In this document: positions 26,503-35,340 of the stretch, in pieces
Layout: every line of letters starts with the position of its first letter
Position numbering within the stretch: position 1 is the stretch's first letter
Position numbers and translations under genes: made by a program
Origin: G038396625 sp038396625
GTDB lineage: Bacteria; Bacillota; Clostridia; Peptostreptococcales; Thermotaleaceae
Direction of reading: 5' to 3'
DNA: 64,000 nt
NCBI GenBank assembly: GCA_038396625.1
Contig: CP121688.1
Coordinates: 3,906,001 to 3,970,000, forward strand
The notes under the pieces: model-generated
The model's database searches: none
Seen by the model: the letters and a program-made list of their open reading frames with translations, nothing else
What the model was told of the DNA's origin: nothing

Positions 26503-27729
26503 TTACGAATTTGTCCTATACTGCTTTGGAGATATCCCTATATTTTTTTTAAATATTCTACTAAAATATCCAATTTCTTTATAGCCTACTTTTTCAGTAA
26601 TTTCTGTAATGGTAAGATCTGTTTCTTTCAGTAATTTACAAGCCTTGTCCATTCTCAGCTCTGTTAAATACTGTACAAAGGTTTTGCCGTAAAAGTTTTT
26701 AAAAAGTCGACTGAAATGATACTGGCTTAAATTGCACACCTCTGCTACTTCTTCTAATTTTAGATCTATGGTAAAATATTTCTCCATATAGGTAGCTGCT
26801 CTATACATTACTATATTTTTATCTTTCACACTTAAATTTTTTATTTCATTAGATATGGAAGTAAGGAGTTTTTTTCCAATTTCCTCCATATCTTTAAAGG
26901 AATTTGTCTTCAAAATCGTCACCATGGTCTCAATCATGATTCGAGATATAAAATGAAAGTCTACACCAATATTATAGCAATATTGTACAACTGCAAACAA
27001 AATCTTGATAATGATAGATTTTATCACTTCAGAAGTGTCATTGGTTAAGGTTAAAAATTTGCATATATCTTCAAAGACCTTATAACATTTTTCCAAACTA
27101 TTATTACTAATATATCTAATCAGATTTTGCTCAAAATCACTTAAATGCTTTTCATAATCCATATTCTCAGAGGGTTTTATCAGATTAAATTGAATAATAC
27201 TATCGTTGCCGTGTATAAAAGAATACGTTAAGGCTTGAAAAGATTCTTCATAAGCCTTCCATAGCTGTCTATAATCTTTGTAGAAGCTACTAATACCAAT
27301 AGTAACTGTATAGGATGTTTTTTCTTTTACATACGCTTTAATATATTTAGCAATTTCTATGGCAAAATCCTCTGCTGACTTTCCTTCTTTAGGATAGCAA
27401 TCTATCAGAACAATCACCTTATCTGTTCCAATCAATGATGTGGCAACTCCCTTACATCGATCTACAATAGCATTTCTGACTGTATTTAAGATTTTTCTTT
27501 TCAGATGATATCGTTGTCTATTATCTAATGCCTCACATATATTCCAAAAATTATCACAAAGAATCGTTAAAACCATCTGAGGAATTTTATCTAAATCCAT
27601 GAATTTAGAAATTTCCTTAAAGGTCTTCATTCTACTGGTATTACCATATATCAAGTCATAAATATATTCCATAGATAGAATATCTTTTACAATATATTCT
27701 TGTTCTGTTATATGCTTTATGCTTTGCAT
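26503..27729 (-). CDS. AraC-family transcriptional regulator
   Basis: Regulator of 408 residues. The last ~100 residues form the double HTH of AraC/XylS proteins (YFTIDLKLEEVAEVCNLSQYHFSRLFKNFYGKTF, LRMDKACKLLKETDLTITEITEKVGYKEIGYFSRIFKKNIGISPKQYR). Residues ~90-190 (VIVLIDCYP, TIGISSFYKDYRQLWKAYEESFQAL) look like the degenerate GGDEF-like sensor part of YesN-type regulators, but no receiver domain precedes it. It sits directly upstream of the YjiH-corrinoid operon, in the same orientation, and is its likely activator. The 27730-28042 gap upstream shows no gene. Confidence 0.88.
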   Translation of the reverse strand: MQSIKHITEQEYIVKDILSMEYIYDLIYGNTSRMKTFKEISKFMDLDKIPQMVLTILCDNFWNICEALDNRQRYHLKRKILNTVRNAIVDRCKGVATSLIGTDKVIVLIDCYPKEGKSAEDFAIEIAKYIKAYVKEKTSYTVTIGISSFYKDYRQLWKAYEESFQALTYSFIHGNDSIIQFNLIKPSENMDYEKHLSDFEQNLIRYISNNSLEKCYKVFEDICKFLTLTNDTSEVIKSIIIKILFAVVQYCYNIGVDFHFISRIMIETMVTILKTNSFKDMEEIGKKLLTSISNEIKNLSVKDKNIVMYRAATYMEKYFTIDLKLEEVAEVCNLSQYHFSRLFKNFYGKTFVQYLTELRMDKACKLLKETDLTITEITEKVGYKEIGYFSRIFKKNIGISPKQYRTNS

Positions 27730-28042
27730 ATAATTCCCCCTTATGTCATCTGGTGTGGATTTATGCCCTTTGCACTATGTATTTAAATCATATCATAATT
27801 TTATATTTTCTATGGAGCATTCAAAAAGAAAATTTTATGTATTCGGCATGCTAATCCCTTTATTACCTACATAAAAATAGAGATAAGGAATGCAATTACA
27901 TTTCCATCATCTCTATATCTTTCTATCTTTAATATAATCTATTAGCTACTACTCTCATTGTTAATGTCTTAAGTTTTTTAACATGTTATAAAAGGTATCT
28001 TTTATATATGTTATCATTTTTTCTGCTTGGGTATCTCTCAAA

Positions 28043-28765
28043 TTATAATAAACTACTTGCTTCTTTTTCTGCAACTACAGTAATATTGGGATGTGTTCTC
28101 AATATGCTAGCAGGCATATTCTCTGTGATTTCACCATAGAACATATCATAAAGTGCCTTGGACTTTTTAGAACCAAATGCAAGAAGCATAATCTTCTTGG
28201 CTTCCATAATATTCTTTATTCCCATGGTGATAGAATGGGTTGGAACTTCATCAATACTACGAAAAAATCTAGCATTTGCCTTTCTTGTGTTTTCATCTAA
28301 TTTTACTACATGTACCTCTGAAGAAAAAGAAGTCCCTGGCTCATTAAATCCTATATGCCCATTCGCTCCAATCCCTAATATTTGAAGATCAATGGTATAC
28401 TTTTTTAATTTTTCATTGTATCGTTTACACTCTTCCTTTATATCTCTTGCAAACCCATTGGGGATTTGTATATTTTTTTTATTTATATTAATATGTTTGA
28501 ATAGATACGTATACATAAAGTAATGATAGCTTTGTGGGCTATGGCTACCTAATCCTATATATTCATCTAGATTAAAGGTTTTTATATTTTCATAATTCGT
28601 TTTATTTTCCCTATAATCTTCTACCAATCTCTTATACAATCCTATAGGGGATGCTCCTGTAGCTAAGCCTAATACAGCACATGGATCTTCTTTTATCAGT
28701 GCAAGCATATATTGGGCAGCGGTATCACTCATTTCTTCATAATCTTTCACTTTAATGATTTTCAT
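28043..28765 (-). CDS. nagB: Glucosamine-6-phosphate deaminase
   Basis: Cytosolic enzyme of 240 residues converting glucosamine-6-phosphate to fructose-6-phosphate and ammonia. Motifs LGLATGASPIGLYKRL, FNLDEYIGLG, LGIGANGHIGFNEPGTSF and THSITMGI are all present. The C-terminus is shorter than in the 266-residue E. coli enzyme, as in the B. subtilis form. The start overlaps the nagA end by 14 nt. Confidence 0.95.
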   Translation of the reverse strand: MKIIKVKDYEEMSDTAAQYMLALIKEDPCAVLGLATGASPIGLYKRLVEDYRENKTNYENIKTFNLDEYIGLGSHSPQSYHYFMYTYLFKHININKKNIQIPNGFARDIKEECKRYNEKLKKYTIDLQILGIGANGHIGFNEPGTSFSSEVHVVKLDENTRKANARFFRSIDEVPTHSITMGIKNIMEAKKIMLLAFGSKKSKALYDMFYGEITENMPASILRTHPNITVVAEKEASSLL

Positions 28766-29927
28766 GACCCTGCCCCCCTTTTCTATAACAGATCTGTCCT
28801 CTACAAATACTCATATGTATATGATAATGCTTATCTAAAATGACTAAATCCGCATCTTTTCCTTGTTGTATACTTCCCTTCCTATGATAAATTCCAATTT
28901 GTTTTGCTGGATTTTCACTTGCCATTTTTACTACTTCTAACAATGTACAACCAGTATAGTCTATGATATTTTTTATACCGGCCTCCATAAATAATACACT
29001 TCCAGCTAAATTCCCTTTTTCTGTTCTTGCTTCATTTTCTTTCACTACGATGCTTTGACCCCCTAGCTCATAGGTACCCTCTTTGAGTCCCTTTGCCCTC
29101 ATTGCATCTGTAATAAGGATCATTCCTTTTTCTTTTTTTTGATGATAGAGTAGTCTCACAGCTTCCTTCTGCACATGGATACCATCACATATAATTTCTG
29201 CTTTTAATGGCTCCAATAACATTGCCGCTCCCAACACCCCTACTTCCCGATGATGTATTCCTCTCATCGCATTATAGCAGTGGGTAATATTTGTTGCACC
29301 ATGCTTTACAGCTTGTTCTACTTCTTCATATTTTGCATTGCTATGTCCTATAGATGCAACAACATGATTTTCCTGCAGATAGGTAATTAATTGATAGGCA
29401 TCATCTTCTTCTGGTGCCAATGTAACAATTTTTATATGATTTCCCGCTGCCTTCTGATATTTTTTAAATTGCGCTACACTGGGGCTTTGTATAAACATAG
29501 GTATATGGGCACCTGCATACTCCTTCGAAACGAACGGTCCTTCTAAATGAATTCCTAGTACTTCTGCCCCTTTATAGTTATATTGATCTATATAGGAAGC
29601 AGCATTTTTTAATGCTTTACATATGTTTTCCTCTGATTGGGTTATGGTAGTGGCTAGAAAACTAGTCACCCCTTCTTTCGACAAAGCAATCGCAATATTT
29701 TCAAGACTCTCTATGGTAGCATCCATCGTATCAAATCCTTTTGCCCCATGAATATGTTGATCTATAAACCCAGGTACCACCATTTTATCTTTTAAATCAA
29801 TCGCTTCTTTAAATTTATCTCCTACGCCAAAATCCACAATCTTCTCACCTGTAATTTTTAACCATGCATTTTCTAATACTTCATTTTCTAAATACAAAGT
29901 TGCATTTTTAAAAATCAAATGCTTCAC
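28752..29927 (-). CDS. nagA: N-acetylglucosamine-6-phosphate deacetylase
   Basis: Amidohydrolase of 391 residues removing acetate from GlcNAc-6-P. Metal and active-site motifs are FIDQHIHGAKGFDT, GIHLEGPFVSKEYAGAH, SIGHSNAKYEEVEQA, THCYNAMRGIHHR, ICDGIHVQ and LITDAMRAKG, with NPAKQIGIYHRKGSI at the end. Operon with nagB. No NagR-type GntR regulator is adjacent, unless the divergent region is controlled elsewhere. Confidence 0.95.
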   Translation of the reverse strand: MKHLIFKNATLYLENEVLENAWLKITGEKIVDFGVGDKFKEAIDLKDKMVVPGFIDQHIHGAKGFDTMDATIESLENIAIALSKEGVTSFLATTITQSEENICKALKNAASYIDQYNYKGAEVLGIHLEGPFVSKEYAGAHIPMFIQSPSVAQFKKYQKAAGNHIKIVTLAPEEDDAYQLITYLQENHVVASIGHSNAKYEEVEQAVKHGATNITHCYNAMRGIHHREVGVLGAAMLLEPLKAEIICDGIHVQKEAVRLLYHQKKEKGMILITDAMRAKGLKEGTYELGGQSIVVKENEARTEKGNLAGSVLFMEAGIKNIIDYTGCTLLEVVKMASENPAKQIGIYHRKGSIQQGKDADLVILDKHYHIHMSICRGQICYRKGGQGHENH

Positions 29928-30232
29928 CTCCTAGAGGACCTTTATCATCATGCCATACATTTTTGCTTAAATATTTTTCGTTTATGGCACTTCTGATAAG
30001 AGGGTATCTTTGCTACTGTAAAAATTACTTGTATTGATAAGATTTCTTTTTTTAAAAAAATACTCTATTATTCATTTAAATAATAGGATATATCTTCATT
30101 CTATTATTTGTGTTTTACATTTTCAATGTTTTCATAGAAAAGATTTTACCCTTTTTTTACCCAAGACATCTCTATTCTTTTCTATCATTTTCCTTTATTC
30201 ATTTTCTTCTTTAAATTTCCCTCACAGACTAC

Positions 30233-30264
30233 AAAAAAGAATTCTATGGACTACATAGAATTCC
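30233..30264 (-). terminator. Terminator of the quaternary-amine operon
   Basis: Minus strand: GAATTCTATG, TAGTC, CATAGAATTC followed by TTTTTTG. Placed 30 nt after the GntR-RCK_C stop codon. The rest of 29928-30294 shows no gene. Confidence 0.75.
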
Positions 30265-30294
30265 TTGAAATCAGTATGACTAAGCTCTTTTGTT

Positions 30295-30954
30295 TTAGAC
30301 CTCTTTATTTACATATTCATTTACCCTTTCAGCAATATTTTCAACATTGCCTACATACAAGATCACATCATTTTGGTGAAAAACCATATGGGGACCTGGA
30401 GATAGAAACAAATGTCCTTCTCTGTTAATCCCAATGATCGTTGCCCCCGTATGGTTCCAAAATCTTGTATCTCCAATGCTACGCCCAATAATATGGCTTT
30501 TTTCCTGCACCTTTAGTTCTAAAGGATAAATAATCCCAATATTTCTTAATCGAATAGAATATTCTATAATAGAATCTACATTCTCCATAACAGTCTGTTC
30601 TATGGCTTGTTTTTGCTTGGTCAATTTCTTGATATTTTCTTTTAAATTTAAAATTTCATTTTTTGATTGAAACTCTTGAATAAATGCATGGGCTTTTTCT
30701 TTGGACTTGATATAAATGCCGATTTTATCTATCACTTCAACCACTTTCATATCACTTAAGAGCTTCATAGCTCTTCTGATGGTTTCGGGAGAAACTTTAT
30801 ATTTTCCAGATAGGGTAGATCTTCCTTTCACCTTCTCCCCTTCCTGCCAATCTCCATGATAAATGCTGTAAGCTATATCTAGCGCAATTCGCTCATATTT
30901 GGGGATTTCCTGATGCATATTGGTGGTAACATCTCTTTCGTACAACTTTAACAC
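30295..30954 (-). CDS. GntR-type regulator fused to an RCK_C (TrkA-C) domain
   Basis: Fusion of 219 residues. The winged HTH (about 17-85) has IALDIAYSIYHGDWQEGEKVKGRSTLSGKYKVSPETIRRAMKLL. A coiled-coil linker (~90-125: NEILNLKENIKKLTKQKQAI) leads to an RCK_C domain (~135-215) with PLELKVQEKSHIIGRSIGD, GATIIGINREG, PHMVFHQNDVILYVGN. RCK_C domains bind small ligands, in several proteins c-di-AMP. Last gene of the ABC-importer/aldehyde dehydrogenase operon. Probably acts at the inverted repeat in the operon promoter. The start may be the TTG at 30945 rather than the GTG at 30954. Confidence 0.82.
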   Translation of the reverse strand: MLKLYERDVTTNMHQEIPKYERIALDIAYSIYHGDWQEGEKVKGRSTLSGKYKVSPETIRRAMKLLSDMKVVEVIDKIGIYIKSKEKAHAFIQEFQSKNEILNLKENIKKLTKQKQAIEQTVMENVDSIIEYSIRLRNIGIIYPLELKVQEKSHIIGRSIGDTRFWNHTGATIIGINREGHLFLSPGPHMVFHQNDVILYVGNVENIAERVNEYVNKEV

Positions 30955-31048
30955 CCTTTCACAGAATAGTATTCACCTTTACATGCATATTATTATACCA
31001 TACTTTTTTATTGACGAAGAGATTGCTCCATACCTATGCCTTTATTTC

Positions 31049-32548
31049 CTATAATTTCTTATACCACCCTGTAGGTTCCTCTGTTAGACTTATGTATATA
31101 TTTTTCACCTGACTATAATCCTTCAGTGCCATCTTATGAGATTCACGGCCATAGCCAGACTTTTTATAGCCCCCAAAAGGTGAATGGGCGGGTACTAAAT
31201 TAAATTCATTAATCCACATTGTTCCTGTATCTATGGACTTAGCCACACGAATGGCTCTATTGATATCCTTAGACCACACCGCTCCCACTAACCCATAAGG
31301 AGAGTGATTGGCCATATCAATTACTTCTTGCTCTTCTCTAAATTTTATTACTACTAACACAGGGCCAAAGATTTCCTCCTGTGCGATCTTCATATCATTT
31401 GTTACATTTGTAAAAAGTGTAGGTTGAATATAAAATCCATTTTTCAGGGTTTCATCCTCTACTCGTTGACCGCCATAAATTAGGGTTGCTCCTTCTTTTT
31501 TGCCTATCTCCACATACGCTAAAACCTTTTGCAGTTGTTTTTCATCAATCAAAGGGCCCATTTGTACGTCCGGATCTAAAGGATCTCCAATTTTTATTTC
31601 CATAAAAATTTTCTTCAAACCTTCAATAACCTCATCATAAACTTCTTCATGTACAAATAACCTAGAACCTGCACTGCATACTTGTCCTTGATTGTACAAA
31701 ATACCAATTGCAGCGCCTTCAATCGCCTTTTTGATAGGCGCATCAGGAAAGATAATATTCGCTGACTTTCCACCTAATTCTAGGGTAGTGGGGAGAATGC
31801 TTTCTGCAGCTATTTTCCCAATATGTTTTCCTACTTCTGTTGATCCTGTGAAGGTAATTTTATTAATATTGCGATGTTTCAAAAGGGCTTCTCCGCATTT
31901 TGTTCCTAATCCTGGGATAACATTTAATACCCCTGGGGGAAGTATATCCTGTGTAAGCCTTGCAAATTCTAATATAGATAAGGGTGTATTACTTGCAGGT
32001 TTAATCACCACTGTATTCCCAGCAGCCAATGCCGGTACTATTTTCCACACTGCTATTAATAGGGGGAAATTCCATGGAACAATCTGTGCAATAACCCCTA
32101 AGGGCTCATGAATCAGTATACTAAAGGCTGCTTGATTATGCTGGATATACCTACCTTCCTGACTACGAATGCATCCAGCAAAGTAGCGAAATTGATCAGC
32201 TATAGTCATCATATCTTCTCGTGCCTCTCGGAGAGGCTTTCCATTATCTAAGCTTTCGATAATTGCTAAAAATGTTAGATTTTCTTCCACACGATCTGCC
32301 AGTCTTAACAAAATATTCGCCCTCTCTTGGGCACTTGTTGCTTTCCAATCCTCAAAAGCATTTTGGGCAGCTTCAACGGCTTGATCTACGTCTTTTTCAT
32401 CTGCAACACTTACAAAAGCGAGCATTTCTCCATTTGCAGGGTTTCTCGTAAGAATTCTGTCACCAGATTCGGAAGGTTTAAATTGTCCATTAATAAATAA
32501 ATGATATTCCTTCTGCAGCTGTTCTTCCCAATCATCTTTTAATGTCAC
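31049..32548 (-). CDS. NAD(P)-dependent aldehyde dehydrogenase
   Basis: ALDH superfamily enzyme of 499 residues oxidising an aldehyde to its acid. Motifs: APLGV-type IVPWNFPLL, TVVIKPASNTPLS, FTGSTEVGKHIGKIAA, catalytic Glu in LELGGKSANII, catalytic Cys in NQGQVCSAGSRLFV, and EEIFGPVLVV. Closest in style to betaine- or aminoaldehyde dehydrogenases and AldB/ExaC types. The GTG start overlaps the stop codon of the substrate-binding protein. It would oxidise the aldehyde released by the ThDP decarboxylase of this operon. Confidence 0.9.
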   Translation of the reverse strand: MTLKDDWEEQLQKEYHLFINGQFKPSESGDRILTRNPANGEMLAFVSVADEKDVDQAVEAAQNAFEDWKATSAQERANILLRLADRVEENLTFLAIIESLDNGKPLREAREDMMTIADQFRYFAGCIRSQEGRYIQHNQAAFSILIHEPLGVIAQIVPWNFPLLIAVWKIVPALAAGNTVVIKPASNTPLSILEFARLTQDILPPGVLNVIPGLGTKCGEALLKHRNINKITFTGSTEVGKHIGKIAAESILPTTLELGGKSANIIFPDAPIKKAIEGAAIGILYNQGQVCSAGSRLFVHEEVYDEVIEGLKKIFMEIKIGDPLDPDVQMGPLIDEKQLQKVLAYVEIGKKEGATLIYGGQRVEDETLKNGFYIQPTLFTNVTNDMKIAQEEIFGPVLVVIKFREEQEVIDMANHSPYGLVGAVWSKDINRAIRVAKSIDTGTMWINEFNLVPAHSPFGGYKKSGYGRESHKMALKDYSQVKNIYISLTEEPTGWYKKL

Positions 32549-33444
32549 TATTCAATCCACCCCTTTTCCTTCAGAAATTCTCTAGCAATCACCTCTGGAT
32601 CCTCCCCATTATCATATCTTAAATTTAAAGCACCCATTTGTTCTGTGTCAATTTCTCCCCCAAGCATATTTAAGGTATCCAATACCTTTGGTTGATTCTT
32701 CACTATTTTTTGTGAAAGAACATAAGCACCACTATAATCTGGGAAAAACTGTTTGTCATCTTCTAACATCGCCAGATCAAATTTTTTAATTCTTGAATCT
32801 GTTGCATAAGCTACTGCTGCATCCACCTCTTTATTTCCTATTGCTCTATAAACTAATCCATACTGCATTGGTAGTACTTCTTTGAATGTGATTCCATATG
32901 CTTTAGACCATCCAGGATAAGCATCTTGCCTTGTATCAAAATTTTCATCTCCTGCCAGAATCCAATTCTTTGCATAGGGTGCAAGATCAGATGCTTTTTT
33001 CAAATCATACTTATCCGCGGTTTCTTTTCTAACAGTAAATACATAGGTATTATTGAACCCAAAAGGCTCTGACCAAGTCATATCAAATTTTTCCTCAAAT
33101 CCTTCTTTTACTTTTTTATAAGTGTCTTCTGGTGATAAATTAGGTCCCTCATAGCGCAAGATTCCTGTCAATTGTGTTCCTGTCCATGTAGGGTAAATAT
33201 CTAGTTCATCCCCCATCATCGCTTGATGTAGTACAGAAGAACCTGTAAAATCAGTATTTAAAGTTGCTTTTAATCCAAGCTTTTCTTCAATCAAAATTTT
33301 TGCCATATGTGCTAATATAATTGTTTCATTTACATTCTGTGCTGCAACCCTAATTTCTTTCTCTTGGGTACACCCTGTAAAACTTATTGCTACTAGGGTA
33401 AATATTAAGATGATCACCATACCTTTCGTGAACTTTTTTTTCAT
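32548..33444 (-). CDS. Quaternary-amine ABC importer substrate-binding lipoprotein (OpuCC/OsmF-type)
   Basis: Lipoprotein of 298 residues with a signal peptide and lipobox (SFTGC, Cys about 25). The mature part is an OpuAC-like domain: IRVAAQNVNETIILAHMAKILIEEKLGLKA, DIYPTWTGTQLTG, GFNNTYVFTVRKETA, GLVYRAIGNKEVDAAVAYATDSRI. Such proteins bind betaines, choline, carnitine or related cations, usually in an aromatic cage. The exact ligand is not readable by eye. It sits in an operon with its permease and ATPase. Confidence 0.9.
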   Translation of the reverse strand: MKKKFTKGMVIILIFTLVAISFTGCTQEKEIRVAAQNVNETIILAHMAKILIEEKLGLKATLNTDFTGSSVLHQAMMGDELDIYPTWTGTQLTGILRYEGPNLSPEDTYKKVKEGFEEKFDMTWSEPFGFNNTYVFTVRKETADKYDLKKASDLAPYAKNWILAGDENFDTRQDAYPGWSKAYGITFKEVLPMQYGLVYRAIGNKEVDAAVAYATDSRIKKFDLAMLEDDKQFFPDYSGAYVLSQKIVKNQPKVLDTLNMLGGEIDTEQMGALNLRYDNGEDPEVIAREFLKEKGWIE

Positions 33445-33467
33445 TGTTTCTAATCTCCCCTTTATTT

Positions 33468-34187
33468 TTAGTTGATTTTAGGCATAGAAGTACCTGTTTG
33501 TTGAAAACCCATTTTTCTTTTCGTCAGCCTTTTTGCTCTATTTTCTGGACTAAGATAAGCCTGAAAAGCTTTCAATCCCTGATCTGCAATAAGCGCAAGA
33601 AGGGTTGCAGGAAAAGCACCTGCAAAAATCACTTCATTTCGGATCAACGACAACCCAGAAAATATATATCTTCCTAATCCTCCTCCACCAATTGCTCCTG
33701 CTAATGCGGCTGTTCCGATAATCCATACCGTAGCTACTCTGATCCCACCAATAATTACTGGCAGTGCCAATGGTAACTCTACCTTTGTAAGTATTTGCAT
33801 ATCTGTCATCCCCATCCCTTTTGCCGCTTGTATAAGAGATTTAGGAACGTTTCTGATGCCAATATATGTATTTTGTAATACAGGAAGCATGGCATATAAG
33901 AATAATGCACAAATGGCATTATCGTTACCAATACCAAAAATAAAGATCAAAAAACCTAGTAATGCAATACTTGGAATAGTTTGGAATATATTGGCAACAC
34001 CAATCACATAAGGTGCCAATTTTTCATTTCTCGTTAAATAAACACCCAAAGGAATACAGATCATTAATGTAATGCATAATGCGATAGCAGAAATATAGAT
34101 GTGTTCCCAGATTAATAATACAACCCGAGACTTTTCATGAAGGATAAAATCATATAACAATGCAAAAAAACCTGAATGAGATTCCAT
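33468..34187 (-). CDS. Quaternary-amine ABC importer permease (OpuCB/ProW-type)
   Basis: Membrane subunit of about 239 residues with 5-6 helices. The start is taken as ATG 34187 (MESHSGFFALL), preceded by AAAAGGAGG; the longer in-frame GTG at 34217 lies before that site. The ABC permease loop is ALPLALPVIIGGIRVATVWIIGTAALAGAIGGGGLGR. Forms the importer with its neighbours. Confidence 0.9.
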   Translation of the reverse strand: MESHSGFFALLYDFILHEKSRVVLLIWEHIYISAIALCITLMICIPLGVYLTRNEKLAPYVIGVANIFQTIPSIALLGFLIFIFGIGNDNAICALFLYAMLPVLQNTYIGIRNVPKSLIQAAKGMGMTDMQILTKVELPLALPVIIGGIRVATVWIIGTAALAGAIGGGGLGRYIFSGLSLIRNEVIFAGAFPATLLALIADQGLKAFQAYLSPENRAKRLTKRKMGFQQTGTSMPKIN

Positions 34188-34220
34188 AGTAAGCCTCCTT
34201 TTCTTTTTATTCCACACGTC

Positions 34221-35339
34221 TTATTGATTGCGCTTTAATCTACTAATAGCTAATCTTGCCAATCCATTAGAGGAAATGACCCCCTTGAATCTTTGTTCTT
34301 CATCAATAATTGGAATCGGCTGATCCTGATCAGACAGCATTTCCGCTGCTTTTCGTAAATTTCCTTCTTCAATAGAAAGCTTTCGGTGGCACAATGCCGC
34401 TTCTTTCACCATGCCTCCCCGGACTGCGACCTTCTTGATATCAGGAATAAATACCATACCTATCCATTTTCCTTTTTTATCTACGACTTGTGCCGTTTCC
34501 CTACCTACATCTTCAATCTGCTCTAAAACAGAAGAAGCTTTTGTATCTGGTAATACCATTAAAGGTGCATCCTCCACTAGAATATCCACTGGGGCATCTG
34601 GCGATATCTGAGACAATCTATCTTCACCGATAAAATTTTGTACAAATTTATTGGCTGGATGATTTTGTAGATCATAAGGACTCCCCACCTGTTCAATTTT
34701 TCCCTTTCTCATAAGTACAATTTTATCTCCTAGCTTAAGGGCTTCATCAATATCGTGGGTAACAAAGATAATGGTTTTTTTTAATTCTTTTTGTAGTACC
34801 AATAACTCATTTTGCAAATTCTCTCTACTAATGGGATCTAATGCCCCAAAGGGTTCATCCATCAGAACTACCTCTGGTTCTGCTGCTAATCCTCTTAATA
34901 CCCCAATACGCTGTCTTTGTCCTCCACTCATTTGCGATGGAAAACGATACTTATATTCTTCAGGGGGAAGACCTGCCATTTCTAATAGCGCATCAATCCG
35001 TTTATTGATTCTTTTTTTATCCCATTTTAATAAATTAGGAACCATAGCAATATTCTCTGCCACTGTCATATGTGGCATCAAGCCTGTATCTTGAATCACA
35101 TATCCAATCCCTCTGCGTAAAGTCACAGGATCTACAGACATAATATCCTGACCATCAAGATATATTTTGCCATAGCTGCATTCTTCTAATCGGTTGACCA
35201 TTTTTAAGGTCGTTGTTTTTCCACAGCCACTAGGTCCAATTAATACAACAAATTCTCCTTTTTCTATCTCTAGGTCTAAATTTGTCACTGCTTCTGTTCC
35301 ATCCTCATAAATTTTTTTTACCATTTCAAACTTTACCAT
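34221..35339 (-). CDS. Quaternary-amine ABC importer ATPase with CBS domains (OpuCA/ProV-type)
   Basis: ATP-binding subunit of 372 residues. Walker A GPSGCGKTTT, Q-loop QDTGLMPHMTV, signature MSGGQRQRIGVLRGLA and Walker B VVLMDEPFGALDP are present. Two CBS-type repeats follow (about 250-365). CBS domains in this family sense ionic strength or bind nucleotides such as c-di-AMP. The aminotransferase stop is 2 nt before the ATG. Confidence 0.92.
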   Translation of the reverse strand: MVKFEMVKKIYEDGTEAVTNLDLEIEKGEFVVLIGPSGCGKTTTLKMVNRLEECSYGKIYLDGQDIMSVDPVTLRRGIGYVIQDTGLMPHMTVAENIAMVPNLLKWDKKRINKRIDALLEMAGLPPEEYKYRFPSQMSGGQRQRIGVLRGLAAEPEVVLMDEPFGALDPISRENLQNELLVLQKELKKTIIFVTHDIDEALKLGDKIVLMRKGKIEQVGSPYDLQNHPANKFVQNFIGEDRLSQISPDAPVDILVEDAPLMVLPDTKASSVLEQIEDVGRETAQVVDKKGKWIGMVFIPDIKKVAVRGGMVKEAALCHRKLSIEEGNLRKAAEMLSDQDQPIPIIDEEQRFKGVISSNGLARLAISRLKRNQ

Positions 35340-35340
35340 A

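Noticed and set aside
27730..28042. Hairpin ATAGAGAT/ATCTCTAT in the gap before nagB
   Set aside because: Eight weak base pairs around a 24-nt loop; could be chance in AT-rich DNA.
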